From contig JAHREC010000009.1 in NCBI GenBank assembly GCA_020081605.1, positions 3,472,001 to 3,536,000 on the forward strand: 64,000 nucleotides of DNA, read 5' to 3'. How positions within the stretch are numbered: the first letter of the stretch is position 1; each line of letters begins with the position of its first letter. Of this stretch, positions 35,712 to 46,570 are shown piece after piece. The DNA comes from Albifimbria verrucaria. Taxonomy: Eukaryota; Ascomycota; Sordariomycetes; Hypocreales; Stachybotryaceae. The position numbers were made by a program, and so were the translations under genes. The notes beneath the pieces were generated by a model, which saw only the letters and a program-made list of their open reading frames with translations, did not search any database and was not told where the DNA came from.

Positions 35712-36340
35712 TGTCGCAAGCTACCCGGAGGGGTTGTCCGATAAGCTCGTGGACGGGGAAAGTGAGGGATACGCTGCTTTGTCTCCAAGTGGGACTCTGA
35801 TGTCCAAGGTGGGGAGAAGGGCACAAGCGTTCAACGCTCTAGACAGCACCAAGTCGCAAGCTACGGGCGCGCGGTTGGCGTCTTGTATGACGGGAGGAAA
35901 TGCAAACAATTGCAGTCGATGATGGCTCTGAGTCATTTTGCGAGGCGTCGAGATGCCCCCGACCTGGTGCCACCGCCCACCCTGTGCTCACAAGTACGAA
36001 GCAGCTCCCATCCCGGGATTGTGGGTTTGGCAGATGCAGCTCTCCAGAAAACCAATCTCACTAGAAGAAACGGCTGACGGACGTCGCAAGCCCATGGCTA
36101 TGGCTATGGCTTAGGCCCAGGCTCCACTGCCGGATTCGTGTCCGTGTCTGCAGCTCGCAGCCGAGACCCATCTCTGCGAGGCTGCGTCATGGTGCGGTGC
36201 CGTGCGGTGTCATGCCAAATGTCATCATGATAAGTTGAGTCGTCGTTCATCAGATGTCAAAATCTCCCATCAGTTATTTCACCGCAAATAAAACAAAAAT
36301 ATATATAGAAATAAAAATACGAAGAGTATATATAGATATA

Positions 36341-36390
<50 letters not shown>

Positions 36391-36518
36391 TGTGTGTGTA
36401 ATTTATTCGGCACAAGAAAAACATCTATTCATTCCTCAACCCGTGCAATGTATTCAATGTCTACGCTAGAATATTATGTCGTGATATGTTTATATGTATC
36501 TGATTCACGTCGTTCCCT
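35712..36518. other. Intergenic with a (TG)n microsatellite
   Basis: PPC ligase promoter on the left and transporter 3' UTR on the right; no gene. The microsatellite is listed separately. Confidence 0.6.
36344..36399 (+). repeat. (TG)n microsatellite
   Basis: About 56 bp of TG dinucleotides with one interruption (GAGTG), preceded by an AT-rich ATATA stretch. It lies 120 bp beyond the stop of the acetyl-CoA transporter gene. Confidence 0.95.
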
Positions 36519-38194
36519 TCATGATTTTCCCGGCGCCAGTCTCCAAGCCCTCAGCGGGAGGCTCTGCAGGTGCAGCACCTTGGGTCGGATGTACCAAACA
36601 AAGGTCGCGACACCAAATAGAACGCAGAGAATGTTGACAATGTAATATCCGTCGTGAATCATCTCGCATGTTCCGCCTCCGTTTTCGCATCGCTCCTTGT
36701 CGGCCTGGACGGCGCATGAAAAGGCCGTAGTCACCAGCGGGCCCTTGAGATCGACGGCGTTGCTCTTTCCAGGGTGGCAGGTCGCGGTCGTGAAGACGTC
36801 GACCAATCTCAGCACGAAATACCTCGGGAACGTGCCACCAAGATTCGAGACGCTGTGTCAAGTTAGCAAAAGAATTCGCATGTGTTAGCATATCGGTAGA
36901 ACTTACGTAGCAAGCAGGGTCATGTAAGTGCCGCCAATGACGGGATCGGACACCCTAGCATGGAACGCCGAAACGGCGACAAACATGATGGTGTTGGTAA
37001 AGGTCGAGAAGACGTGCTCTGCGATGACCACGAGCATGTACCAACCGGTGACACCACCAGCCGGGAAGATGGCCACGGTGAACTGTGCGACGAGCGCAGC
37101 AATGAGACGACCCACGAAGCCCCAGCACCAGAGTCGCATCGGCGTATACTTTTGAGACCACATGCCGGCGTAGTAACCGACTCCAATCTCAAATGGAAAA
37201 TCGATCAGCACCGTGAGCGCCATGTTGTCCTTGCCGAAACCCTTTTCAAGGAGCTTCAAGTTGGTCACGCCGTCATTGGCTTGGAAACCAATCTTAGCGA
37301 TCAAGTGCACAATGATGATGGTTTGAACGTTCTTCAACTTCAGGATACCCCACATGATGCGGTAGACATCCCAGACGCCATCCTCGTTTTGCGACTTTTC
37401 CTCGCGCTTCAGGACAGCCAGACCAATGGTGACAGCGATGTATGCCCAGCCCCAGAAGCTCAGGTAGCCACCAAGAGTAACCAGACCTTCTTCAGAGGGC
37501 ACACTTCTGAACCATTTGTTGGCGAAATCTGCGGCGTTCAGGGCGAGGAATACGGTGTATGACAGGAACTGGCCAGCGGTGAGACCGACCGTCTGCGCGG
37601 TCGAGGCATACGACACATTGCCAGGAGTAAGGAGAGTCAGCGCCCATCCGTCCACCGCAATGTCCTGTGTAGCACACATGAGGACCAGGAAGAACCACCA
37701 TGACATAAAGGTCCAGACTGTCGGGCCGTCGGGCTTTCCGGTCGTTGCCATCATGTTCTCGACGTGCGAACCCAGCCAAAGCATGCCAAATCCAGACAAG
37801 AATTGAATGGGGACGATCCAAGTCTTGCGCCTTCCGATCTTGGCGCTCCAAACGGCATCCACAAACGGACTCCAAAGGAGCTTCAGGGAGTACGGATAAG
37901 ACGCCAAACTAAAGACACCGATCTCGGCATACGACATGTGGCTCTTGAGCAGAAATGGCACAGAGCCGGTCGCAAGGCCCATGGGAATGCCCTGGAGGAA
38001 GTAGAGCAGCACCAAGAGGAGGAAGTTTCGCTGGTCATGGCGAGGAAGCTCGAAGAAACCGTGGTTGTTGAGGGTGGGTGTCTTGGGTACGGGGTGTCGA
38101 GACTGAAGCTCTCGCGGGCCATGTAGTTCGCGGTGACACCGTTGGAATCAAGTTGAGCGCCGCCCTTGCGGCGCATTTCAACGCCTTGGCTCAT
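36519..38194 (-). CDS. Acetyl-CoA transporter, AT-1/SLC33A1 (Acatn) family
   Basis: Exons 38194-36907 and 36852-36519 flank a 54-nt intron. With one C added in CCCC near 38091 the protein is 540 residues. Family hallmarks: LLVLLYFLQGIPMGLATG (TM1), KLLWSPFVDAVW, GRRKTWIVPIQ, CATQDIAVDGWALTLL, TAGQFLSYTVF and the C-terminal cysteine-containing luminal loop (TCHPGKSNAVDL). SLC33A1 carries acetyl-CoA into the ER lumen, where it supports protein and sugar acetylation. About eleven hydrophobic helices are visible; the N-terminal 55 residues are cytosolic and polar. The break lies in that tail, between SFSLDTP and PTLNNHGFFELPRHDQRNF, whose continuation is clearly family-like. It shares a 960-bp divergent upstream region with CENP-O. 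Confidence 0.9.
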
Positions 38195-39156
38195 GTCGCC
38201 GTTGATGTTCCCATTCAGGGACAGGGAGGCGGCTTACTGGGTTGTTGCGACTGCTGACGTCTAGCCCGGGCACCCATATGTGTAAGTAGCAACTGTCGCA
38301 GATCGAGGACTCGATCGCGAACCTGAACCTTGTTGTTTCTTTCGATCGCAAGATATAGGACGGGTCAAATGACTTCGGCAGGTCGGCGAGAGGTGAGGAT
38401 GGTAGGGGGTTCGGAACCTCGGAAGAGCGCGAGCGAACCGAAGGACAAGTTCCTGGAAAGAGCGAGCAGGAAAGCTAGAAGAAGAAAAAGAAGAGTATCT
38501 GATTGAAAGTGAGAAAGAGTATCCAGAAACCAGGGCGGATTCTGGCAACGGAGTAAAGGTCCCGAAGGAGATGCAGGCAGCCAACGAAAAAGCGGCGGTT
38601 GTCGCAAAGCTACCGTGGCCACAAGTCTCACGACGGGTCGCTAGTGGCGAAGGATGGGTAGAATGGAATCAACAGGTGATTCCAGGAGCGAAGAGAAACA
38701 AAAGAGGGCAAGAAGAAATCTGGAATGAGAGGACCAAGGACACGAGATCCTCGAGCAAGTGCACACCGGCAACGACAACCAAGACGTATGCGCGGGGAGA
38801 ACGTTGCAAAGTAACCTTATAAGCAAAGCAAAGCAAAGCAAAGGGTTCACAGAATGTCAAGGTGCCAAGCTTCAGCGCCTGGACTGGTGGGACAGGCGGC
38901 TCAGCTCCGATCTGCGAAATTGGGACGGAACAAAGAAGTTCCTGGGAAAAGGATCCTCCAGCGTCAGCTTGGCTATTTTTGGTGGGGCCAGCCAGGCCTT
39001 TCCAGTGGAGTGGAGTTCTGTAGTTACTTCCCCAGATTCAGATTCAGATTCGCGCTTATCTTATCAGTAAATCAACAATGCCAACCAAACGCGAGCACAT
39101 TCGCGTGACGACTCCACGCTGTCAATACACTGGCATTGTTGAACACCCAGGCCACC
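38195..39156. other. Divergent promoter region with a GCAAA repeat
   Basis: Lies between the acetyl-CoA transporter (minus) and CENP-O (plus). It contains AAGCA repeated about four times at 38821-38843 and purine-rich tracts at 38400-38560. No gene seen. Confidence 0.55.
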
Positions 39157-40071
39157 ATGGCTACCCAGGACCGCCAAGCCGAGGCAGAAGCTCTAGACGA
39201 TGAAATTACGTCGCTAAAAGCGGAGGGTGCGTACGTTTCCCCAGTTCCGGTGCTTTGCTAACACGACAGTTAGTCGCTTCCCTGCGCAAGGCATTGCAAG
39301 TGGGCGCATCCACCATCTTGTCCTCTGCCCCAACACAACAGCTATTACAGGACGACAAACACTCATCCATTCGCCAGACCAGATCAGCGACGGCCGCCAG
39401 GTTAGCCAATCGTGCCGCCCAGCAACAAGCGTACATACACCAATGCCTCCACCGCATATCCAATCCAGTCACCGCATTCAAAGTCCGCGACCCCGACCCC
39501 AAAGCCGTTGATAAAGGCAACGTCTTGGGCCTGCGCTTCGAGGTTATGTCGCGCGGACAGTTCCTGCGACCGTACTATGTAATGCTCAACCGGCCATTTT
39601 CCAACTCCAAGCACCTTCGAGTCCACCGTCATACCATTCCCCAGCGATACCACTAGGTGGTCTCGCGGCTCGCCATCTCCCTGCACCCCGCGCAGGCGAG
39701 ACAGGAAAACTGAGCAAGACTTGGAGCGCTTCGTCAGAGCTCTCCGTCGAGAGATTGTGCGATATCACAACCGCCTGGGCGTATCTGCAGATCTCAGAAG
39801 AGGTCTTGGGCTGCACAAACAGAGCCTCGAGGAGGTTTCGGCAGATAACATTGTGGAGATGGGTATCGCTGATATCGAAGCGAAGCAGATCAAGTTGACA
39901 TGGGCGGACGAAAGAAATGGCCGATTGGTGATGGACGATGATGGAAGAGTGATCAAGGTAGCCATCTTTGACAAGGACGGCCGTGATTGGGAGACTGCAA
40001 AGGGGCTTCTTACGAATGGTGAGCACATCGAAGACGTTGCAAGGCGCCTTGAGGAATCTATTCCTACCTGA
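39157..40071 (+). CDS. Kinetochore protein CENP-O / Mcm21 homologue
   Basis: Start ATG 39157 lies in a CCACCATGG context. Exon 1 (39157-39226) encodes MATQDRQAEAEALDDEITSLKAE, the start of the N-terminal coiled coil. A 47-nt intron (39227-39273, acceptor TTAG) leads to VASLRKALQ. The RWD-like domain is seen as GLRFEVMSRGQFLRPYYVMLNRP, and RFVRALRREIVRYHNRLGVSADLRR is the conserved helix of fungal CENP-O. Two one-base losses (CCCC near 39633, AA near 39717) separate these blocks; with them the protein is 289 residues. CENP-O belongs to the inner kinetochore COMA/CCAN assembly that links centromeric nucleosomes to the outer kinetochore. Identification rests on the overall block order, which I recognise from fungal homologues. 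Confidence 0.82.
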
Positions 40072-40563
40072 GATGATCAATGATACCATGAAACGACGGC
40101 GTTGAACTGAGTGCTTTTACGGAGTCAGCAATTGGGAAACCCATTCACAAAAAGCTCACATCGCTTTTGATGGGAAATAGCTGGTCAATATATTTCACGA
40201 AAGGGTCTAAAACTCAACAAGTATGCGGGAACATTGAATTTCAGTGAGTACCACGGTAATTCCAAGCTTCATATTAACTAACCAGACGACAGCACAGCGA
40301 GTTACAACAAGAGCCACGAGACAACGACCAGGACATAAGAGACACCTCAATCAATGAGTGAGAGAAATATGCACAATAGAAAATTACATTATATGAAGCC
40401 TGTCCTGTCGCTCTAGGGGCCAGATGTTCCCGCTACAAGCTTTCAAAAAGACATGAGGGCGGCCAATCATGCCGGGTCAGTCGCATTCGATTATCCCATC
40501 ATTTCCACCATCTTCTTGCCGTAACGTCGTGACTGCCGTGTCTGGCATTTGTTTCTGCGGCCC
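40072..40563. other. Convergent 3' ends, no gene
   Basis: AT-rich spacer between CENP-O (plus) and the wall protein (minus). No coding signal seen. Confidence 0.6.
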
Positions 40564-41420
40564 TTAAGCCAGGGCGAGGAAGAGACCCGCAACGAGGGCC
40601 GCACCCACGCGCTGGACGGTCTGGGCCGCGCCAGCGGTCACGATGGGAGCCGTGGGCGTGGAAGGCGGGTACACGATGCTAACGGTGCCCGAAGGGCCTT
40701 GAGGGACGCCGGGCACAATAGCAGTGGGCACAGTCTCCTTGGGAGGAGGAGGAGGAGGGGGTAGTAATGAGGGCAATCAGCTCCCTGGCACGGGGTCTCC
40801 GAGGTAGGAGCAGGAGGCTGGACATAAGTCCAAGTAGTCCAGGTGCTCGAGTTGGTCGACGACTCAGGGCAGGGAGTGGAAACGGAATAGACGGGCTGGG
40901 TGTGGCTAGGGGTCTCGGTGGGGTACCAGTGCGTCTCGGTCTCGGTAGGAGTCTCGCAGGGCTGGGTTTCCGTGGTGCTGGGGACGGGGCAGAGAGTGGA
41001 AGTCGTGTGCTCAACAGTGGTGTAGTGAGTGGACTCGCCGGGGCAGTGAGAATCGTCCTCGTCGCAGTCAACGATGGTGCTTGTGCACGCCTCGGTCACG
41101 GTGCTCACGCTCCACGTGTGAGAAGGCTGGTCAGGGTAGACTGGCGTGCCAGTGTGGACGTAGTGCCAGTCGTCATTCTCATCATCGTCGCAGTCGTCAA
41201 TGTCCACGCCCTTGTGGGAAGGGTGGTAGACGTTGGAGTGGCCCTCAGGAGGAGGGCTCGTGGGGCGGTGGCCCTTGGGAGGAGCAACGCCGGAAGGGTA
41301 CACAGCATCGCCCTCATCATAATGAGGATCAACCTCGAAGTCGCCGTGGGAGTGGCCGTTGGCGAGGACAGAGTCCACAGAGAGCGCCAAGGCGGCGAGG
41401 GTGAAGAGCGTGAACTTCAT
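40564..41420 (-). CDS. GPI-anchored Ser/Thr/Pro-rich cell-surface protein
   Basis: Starts with a signal peptide MKFTLFTLAALALSVDSVLA (ATG 41420, preceded by stop-poor leader sequence that keeps the frame open but is not coding-like). The mature part is His- and Asp-rich (NGHSHGDFEVDPHYDEGD, DDCDDDENDDW), then Thr/Ser/Pro-rich with repeated TETETHWYPTETPSHTQP-like segments and scattered cysteines in an exposed, likely O-glycosylated stalk. The frame breaks at a C-run near 40756. One added C leads into a proline run and a C-terminal hydrophobic tail (VQRVGAALVAGLFLALA) suited to GPI anchoring. Length is then 285 residues. The expected place is the outer plasma membrane or cell wall. No enzymatic domain is visible; adhesion or wall structure is the usual role of such proteins. 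Confidence 0.8.
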
Positions 41421-42758
41421 ATTGAGCTGTGTATTGTTCAAGGGAAAAGTAGTGAATGGACGGGTATAGTATCCCAAAATGAAACGAGTGTATGGGTGAG
41501 TGTGGAAGAGTGTTAGTGAGCCGTTGGGTCTAAAATTACAATCTCGGAGAACGTGGTTCCCGGGCCTTTTAATAGTTGTCAAAGGCCCATGATAGGGCGT
41601 GGTCAGGACATCAACATCGTGGCTGGTCAACCGTCTCGCATGTGGACGTCACGTCCCGCGAGACAGAAACAGGAGACAAATGCACTTCGAAATGAACAGG
41701 ACGCCGACATCCACCCGTCCTAGGGCGATGTCATTGCCGCAGCTCACATATAGCTCGCATGGAAGAGATGATCACCCGCTCGAGCCCTGGTTTCGGTCTC
41801 AAATCAGATAATATTGGGCCCTAAAGTAGTGGAACATGTTTAACATTGGATGACTATCCTGCCGGTCTCCTTTTCCAACCTTAGCATTACGTCTGCCGCG
41901 TCCAGCCTCCAAATGAGCCAAAGTAGGGGCTGTCAATTGATGATGTTGTCGCTACGTTCAAGACGAACAGCGGCATCAGCAATTGTGCTGGTCCGGGTAT
42001 GCGCCGCTCGTAACTTTGTAGTCAGCTGATTGAATTGTTAAGATGCTTGACCTCGAGCCGGTTGAATCATCAAGATACTGATTCCACGTCACAGTTTGAG
42101 TATAGGCCAGGCCAGCCATCTGCTAACCTCGTGCTGCCAATCCCAAAACCGTGCCTGGGAGTAAGTCTCAGGAGAATAAGACAATCTGCCGTCGTAAAGC
42201 CAGACACTACTATGCAAGGACAGTTGCGGAGCTTTGAGTTGCCCCGGCCCGTGACAAAGCAAGGAAAAAGAAAAGTTTGGGGCTGGCGAGAAAAAGGAGA
42301 CCAGAGACAAAGCGAGCGCCCTTTTGATGCATGTCTTGTCAATAGAGGAGAAAAAAAGTGATTGCTTTTCGTATTTGTTTTTCAGCCATTCTGACGCACT
42401 GCCTAATAAATATGCGTGGTTTGATTCGATCCTCGCTTCTCGTGCGAGATCCCGCGCTCCGCTGGTTACTCACGCAAACTCAGCATTGAGGCGTTTACAA
42501 TAGAGGTCCAAATCTAGACCGTCGGAAGGAGCCAGCCTCCAGCATTGTTGTTTATTTTTTCCTCGTCAGCTGTATGCTCGTCAATATTGCAGATCGTCAT
42601 GTAATAGCTGACAACTCACCATGCTTCCTTTGGGGAAGTGCTTGCTCTCGCTAGGCGAGTCCGCGGCGCTTCGGAAGCGTGATGTGACCAACCTCATGAT
42701 GGTCGTTTTTCCGTAGCCAGCATCAATGACGGTGTATGTCTTGTCGACGCCCGGTCCT
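41421..42758. other. Intergenic, no gene seen
   Basis: Upstream region of the wall protein and the 3' UTR of Yae1. It contains mixed GC content and no protein-like frame. I looked for a tRNA around 42420-42480 and found no cloverleaf. Confidence 0.55.
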
Positions 42759-43475
42759 TCACCAATCTAGTGGCTTCGCTATCGTCGGCACTGCGGACGA
42801 TACGACGTGATCATCAGATGCGCTCTCCAGACGTGCTGCGCTGTCATCATCCAACAGCGAAACATCAATATTCCATCGTTTAATTTGCTCATCTACAGTC
42901 TCGGTCCATTTTCGGATCAGGGGATGCGCAGCCGCCACGTCTGAGAAGACAATCTCCTCACCGTCCTTGGGCTCGCGGACCTCGTACGTCCAGTTCCCGT
43001 CCGGTGCCCAGTACTGTGCGCTGAAAATTTTGCCTTTGCTCAGCTCTCCCCGTGCGTCGGCTAGCAGCTTATCAAAGGCTTGGACATCATTGCCTCCGAC
43101 GTCCGATCCATCGGTGCCATTGTGGGATTTGACAGCCTCGACAATGCCCTCCAGCATTCCGAGGAGCTGGCCAGCTTTCAGCCCGATAGTCGCACCTAGG
43201 CTGAAGCCTTCGTCGAAGCCTGCCTGGATGCTCTTCTCTTTGGCCACGGAAACTCCCTCACGGTAACCTGCAGTAGTGTGCTCAGTGCGTAGACGGTGCA
43301 TGTCCGACGGATGAGAGGCGCCAGAGGCCATCAGGTCCTCGGCTGCATCATTCCCGTCTGATCCGAAGACATCGTCCAGAGGGTCGTTAGCCGCCATCTG
43401 CTCTGCCAGGTAATCGTCTCCAGCCCGAACAAAATGAGTGTCTTCTTCCGGACGCTCGGTTGACTGGAAGTGCAT
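42759..43475 (-). CDS. Yae1-domain protein (Fe-S cluster delivery to Rli1)
   Basis: The deca-GX3 signature of Yae1 is plain at about residues 70-105: GYREGVSVAKEKSIQAGF followed by DEGFSLGATIGLKAGQLLG. In yeast, Yae1 with Lto1 forms an adaptor that brings the cytosolic iron-sulfur assembly machinery to the ABC protein Rli1, needed for ribosome recycling. The N-terminal region includes the acidic DPLDDVFGSDG block usual in fungal homologues. I take ATG 43475 (MHFQSTERPEEDT), giving 238 residues; a further in-frame ATG at 43547 would add 24 residues without family character. No frameshift and no intron. The C-terminal half (WTYEVREPKDGEEIVF) is less conserved. Cytosolic, presumably constitutive. 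Confidence 0.88.
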   Translation of the reverse strand: MHFQSTERPEEDTHFVRAGDDYLAEQMAANDPLDDVFGSDGNDAAEDLMASGASHPSDMHRLRTEHTTAGYREGVSVAKEKSIQAGFDEGFSLGATIGLKAGQLLGMLEGIVEAVKSHNGTDGSDVGGNDVQAFDKLLADARGELSKGKIFSAQYWAPDGNWTYEVREPKDGEEIVFSDVAAAHPLIRKWTETVDEQIKRWNIDVSLLDDDSAARLESASDDHVVSSAVPTIAKPLDW

Positions 43476-43843
43476 GATTGGAGGGGGCAAGGGCTGAACA
43501 ACGCGGGGAGGCAAGTGCAGATTCGCAAGACTTGATACGATGCGCAATCTGGGTGGTGCAGAGAGGGATGTGCAGTAGCTCTGGCCTGGCCGTAATGTTG
43601 AGAAGCGATAAAATAAAGATGGAGGTTTGCCTCATCCGGTTGGGCAGATCTCGACGCCCTACCCTGGACCCACCAAACCACCACTAGGCGGTCATGATCA
43701 TTCCTCATCCGATCTTTTCTGCACTTGGCCGCCAACCAACAACACCATGGCTTATGCAGCCTTGAAAGTCTCTTTTCTCTCGTCGCAGGCTTGTCATTCC
43801 TGTTGATGCCGTGTCAAGGATGAAAAATGTACATTGAAAAATT

Positions 43844-43861
43844 TTGCGTTGCGTTGCGTTA
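43844..43861 (+). repeat. (GCGTT)n short tandem repeat
   Basis: TTGCGTTGCGTTGCGTTA: three to four copies of a pentamer whose reverse complement (AACGC) recurs in tandem at 46239-46258. Confidence 0.9.
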
Positions 43862-45644
43862 CCGACGCCTGTATATGCATCATTTCAACCACCAATCTGA
43901 GTTGTCAAGTGCGCAGCCACAGTATGCTTTCTTTGTAAGAACTAAATCTATGATCCTCCCGCTGAAGAAAGCAAACACGGCCATATCCGCCCCTTCGCCT
44001 ACCGGGCACCCTGGCCTGGACAGAGTCTACGGATCGAGATCACTAACCTCCACGCCACATCGGGACAAACGACAACCCGGCAAACAGAGGCAAAAAGCAA
44101 CGGGCAAAGATCAGCCCAGAGAACACGGAAGCAGATCACGTCGTGGGTGCTGTCATCCGTTCACAGTGCCATTTCCACGTCATGCGGCCTCCCTTTCAGC
44201 TCGAGCCGACCGTCGCATCTAAGCGGATCCGCCAGACCATCGTGTGCCACCTCGGCTCCCAACTTCTAGAAGGCGCCTGCCACACAAACATGGCAAAACC
44301 TGGTGGGTACAATGGTCCCCGACCCAACGGGTCGGCCTCAGAATACCCACTGGCGTGGCAGACACGGAGCATTTAGAGTCGGCCCCACTGCCGGGGCCTG
44401 CAGGACGCATCCGCGCGCGAGAGCGGTGTCTGTCGCGGAAGACGCATGTGCCGGTGGCATCCGGGCCTCGCAGGCTCTTGTCGTACTGTGACGACGGAAG
44501 TTCCCTTGATTTGCTTTTCGACGAGTTAGGGCTTGGGGGCGGTGTTGCTCTGCACGGCTTACCTACCACCCACACCTTGTCCGAAACGGATCCTCTGGTC
44601 GCGCACTTTCGCAGGGGATCACCAAAAGAATCCCAGAGCCCATTCGGAAGCGATCCTCTTCCGCCAACAGACCTCTCGGAGGAAATCCCGACCAGCCAGT
44701 TTTCTCGAAAAGCGGGCGCGACCCTTGCACCACGTTGCCCGAAACGACGCTAACCAAGAGGCCCGTTTGCCTTTCATTCCCGCGAAAAACAACGGGCGGG
44801 AAGCACAGTACATACGGGAGGGTAGGTATTTGCTTTCTCTGCGGGCTTATTCCTTTTCCCATGCCGGAAGCGCGTTCCCAGATGCAAGCCCTCACCACCG
44901 GAAATGCAGGCCGTCGTTGCCTACCCGCTGTAGGTCAGATTCGGTGCCTGCCAGGCACAGACAAGGAGGCGCAGGGATACTTGACATGAATCACCTCTTG
45001 TGAAAAGTGCCATGCACCCGGACGCAGCACACCCAGGTCGATTTGGCTCAAAGTGTCCGTTGGGCGACCGTCTGGGAAGGGCACTCATTAGGCTAAGCCC
45101 TTCGATTAAAGACGAACAGGAAGAGAAGCCGCGCCTCCAACGGTGGCTTTCCATGGGGAGCCGACCCTAGCAGGGTTTCGGGGCGGCCCACTATGATGAA
45201 GCTGGTTTGAACGGTTGCCATTTCGTCTATCCATTCGTAAACTTCCCTGCTCTGGAAATGTGGTTCTGGCAAAGGGAGGTCAAGGGCGAAAAAGAACATA
45301 TGATTTCGCCGCGGGAAGGGACGGGGGCAAGGGCTCGTCGACAGATCATATCGAGGCGCGGGTACGGATACTGTGGCATGTGTGTTGTCTCTGGCACTGT
45401 TGACGTTGACGTGTGCGCTGTCCTTTGTCTGCCGCAGCCCATTAGACCGAACGATGGCGAAGGAGTCATAGACGATATGTCGCCATGCCCAACGGCTCTC
45501 TTCCGCCGGGGAAATCGGACCCAACGTGCTGCTTGCTGGCTGGCTAGCTGGGCCGGGCTGGCAACATAGGCGGTAACACAACCCTCAGCAACTACCCGTA
45601 GATAAGGGTACTTGTTGGCGACACAAGCGGGTGTTTGGCAAAGT

Positions 45645-45690
45645 AAAACGAAGCAAAGCAAAGCAGATCAGAGCAAAGCAAAGCAAATCC
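45645..45690 (+). repeat. (AAGCA)n short tandem repeat
   Basis: Interrupted copies of AAGCA (AAGCAAAGCAAAGCA, then GAGCAAAGCAAAGCA). The same pentamer occurs in tandem at 38821-38843. Confidence 0.85.
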
Positions 45691-45732
45691 TCGTACTCGT
45701 CCTCTCTCTCACAAGGCTTGCCATCCGAGCCG

Positions 45733-45754
45733 TCTCTCTCTCTCTCTCTCTCTC
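45733..45754 (+). repeat. (TC)n microsatellite
   Basis: Eleven or so uninterrupted TC/CT dinucleotides. Confidence 0.9.
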
Positions 45755-46238
45755 TTCTCACCGGCCCACACCGTAGGTAGCGCCCGCCCCAGGCCTAGCC
45801 TGACGTCGTGGCAGCGTCCCTGATGCTTCTCGTCTCGTTCCCTCGTCACCGTGACAATTTCCGGCACTGTTTGCTCGCTCGCGGACGAGGGCCCCCTGTC
45901 AGCTTTCAGGGCACTGAAAAAATTAAAGAAAACAGCCTGGTGAAGCAACTGGGGCGGCTTGGTTATCAGGGGTAATCGCTGACCGCCATGGGTAGACCGC
46001 AAGATCGGTAAGCCCAAGGTAAAGCCACGCGAGCGAAGCCCCCTGCCTAGAGGTACCAGGGAGAAAACCAGAGCCAGAGTCTCAAAAATTTTGGTGGATG
46101 ATTTAAAAATCACGGTTCGCCTCCGTCAGGAAGCTTCTCACCCTCCTCCTCTCCAAGACACACTCTTTTGGGAATCCGTCATTCTTTGGCGCGCTCTTGC
46201 TGCCCTGTCTCTCTCACTGCGAGCCCATCCCCTCTCAA

Positions 46239-46258
46239 CAACGCAACGCAACGCAACA
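46239..46258 (+). repeat. (AACGC)n short tandem repeat just upstream of a small open frame
   Basis: AACGCAACGCAACGCAAC, 16 bp before the CACCATGG at 46271. CA-rich 5' leaders of this kind are common before fungal start codons. Confidence 0.85.
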
Positions 46259-46273
46259 CACCACCTACTCACC

Positions 46274-46570
46274 ATGGCGCGTGGACCGTACGATACCACT
46301 GGCGTGATCAAGCCCAACTCGCCGAAGCCGCCACGGCCCGGCAAATAAATGCCATTATTTTTTCCTTCATCAAAAGTTTTGGAAGCCCTGGTGGGCTGCA
46401 CCAGTCAGGTATGTCTGCCTCGCCCTTGATGACGCACCATCAGCTCCTCTGACCTTGCGCGCACACAGCCGTTTTGCTTGTTATGACCGCCGAGCGATGT
46501 CGACGTCCGATCATCACACGGCGCTTTCTTGCTGGTGTTTGTGGAGTTGGGGTTATACCTTCAAAAAGAC
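46274..46570 (+). CDS. Possible small protein gene, unrecognised
   Basis: ATG 46274 has a strong start context (CTCACCATGG) and a CA-rich leader. It encodes MARGPYDTTGVIKPNSPKPP before TAA at 46346-46348. If one C was lost at CCC (46335), as in neighbouring genes, the frame runs on through INAIIFSFIKSFGSPGGLHQ to a GTATGT donor at 46409 and, over an intron ending CACACAG, into about 40 further residues rich in Arg and Val. This gives roughly 85 residues with a mildly hydrophobic middle. I do not recognise it and nothing but start context and splice signals supports it. It may be chance. Confidence 0.25.

Noticed and set aside
40767..41516. 249-codon plus-strand frame across the wall-protein gene
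   Set aside because: It is the reverse of the Thr/Ser/Pro codons of the minus-strand GPI protein, which has signal peptide, anchor and restored length.
44244..44753. 169-codon open frame on the plus strand
   Set aside because: Low protein character (Arg/Pro/Ser-rich) and long frames open on the opposite strand at the same place.
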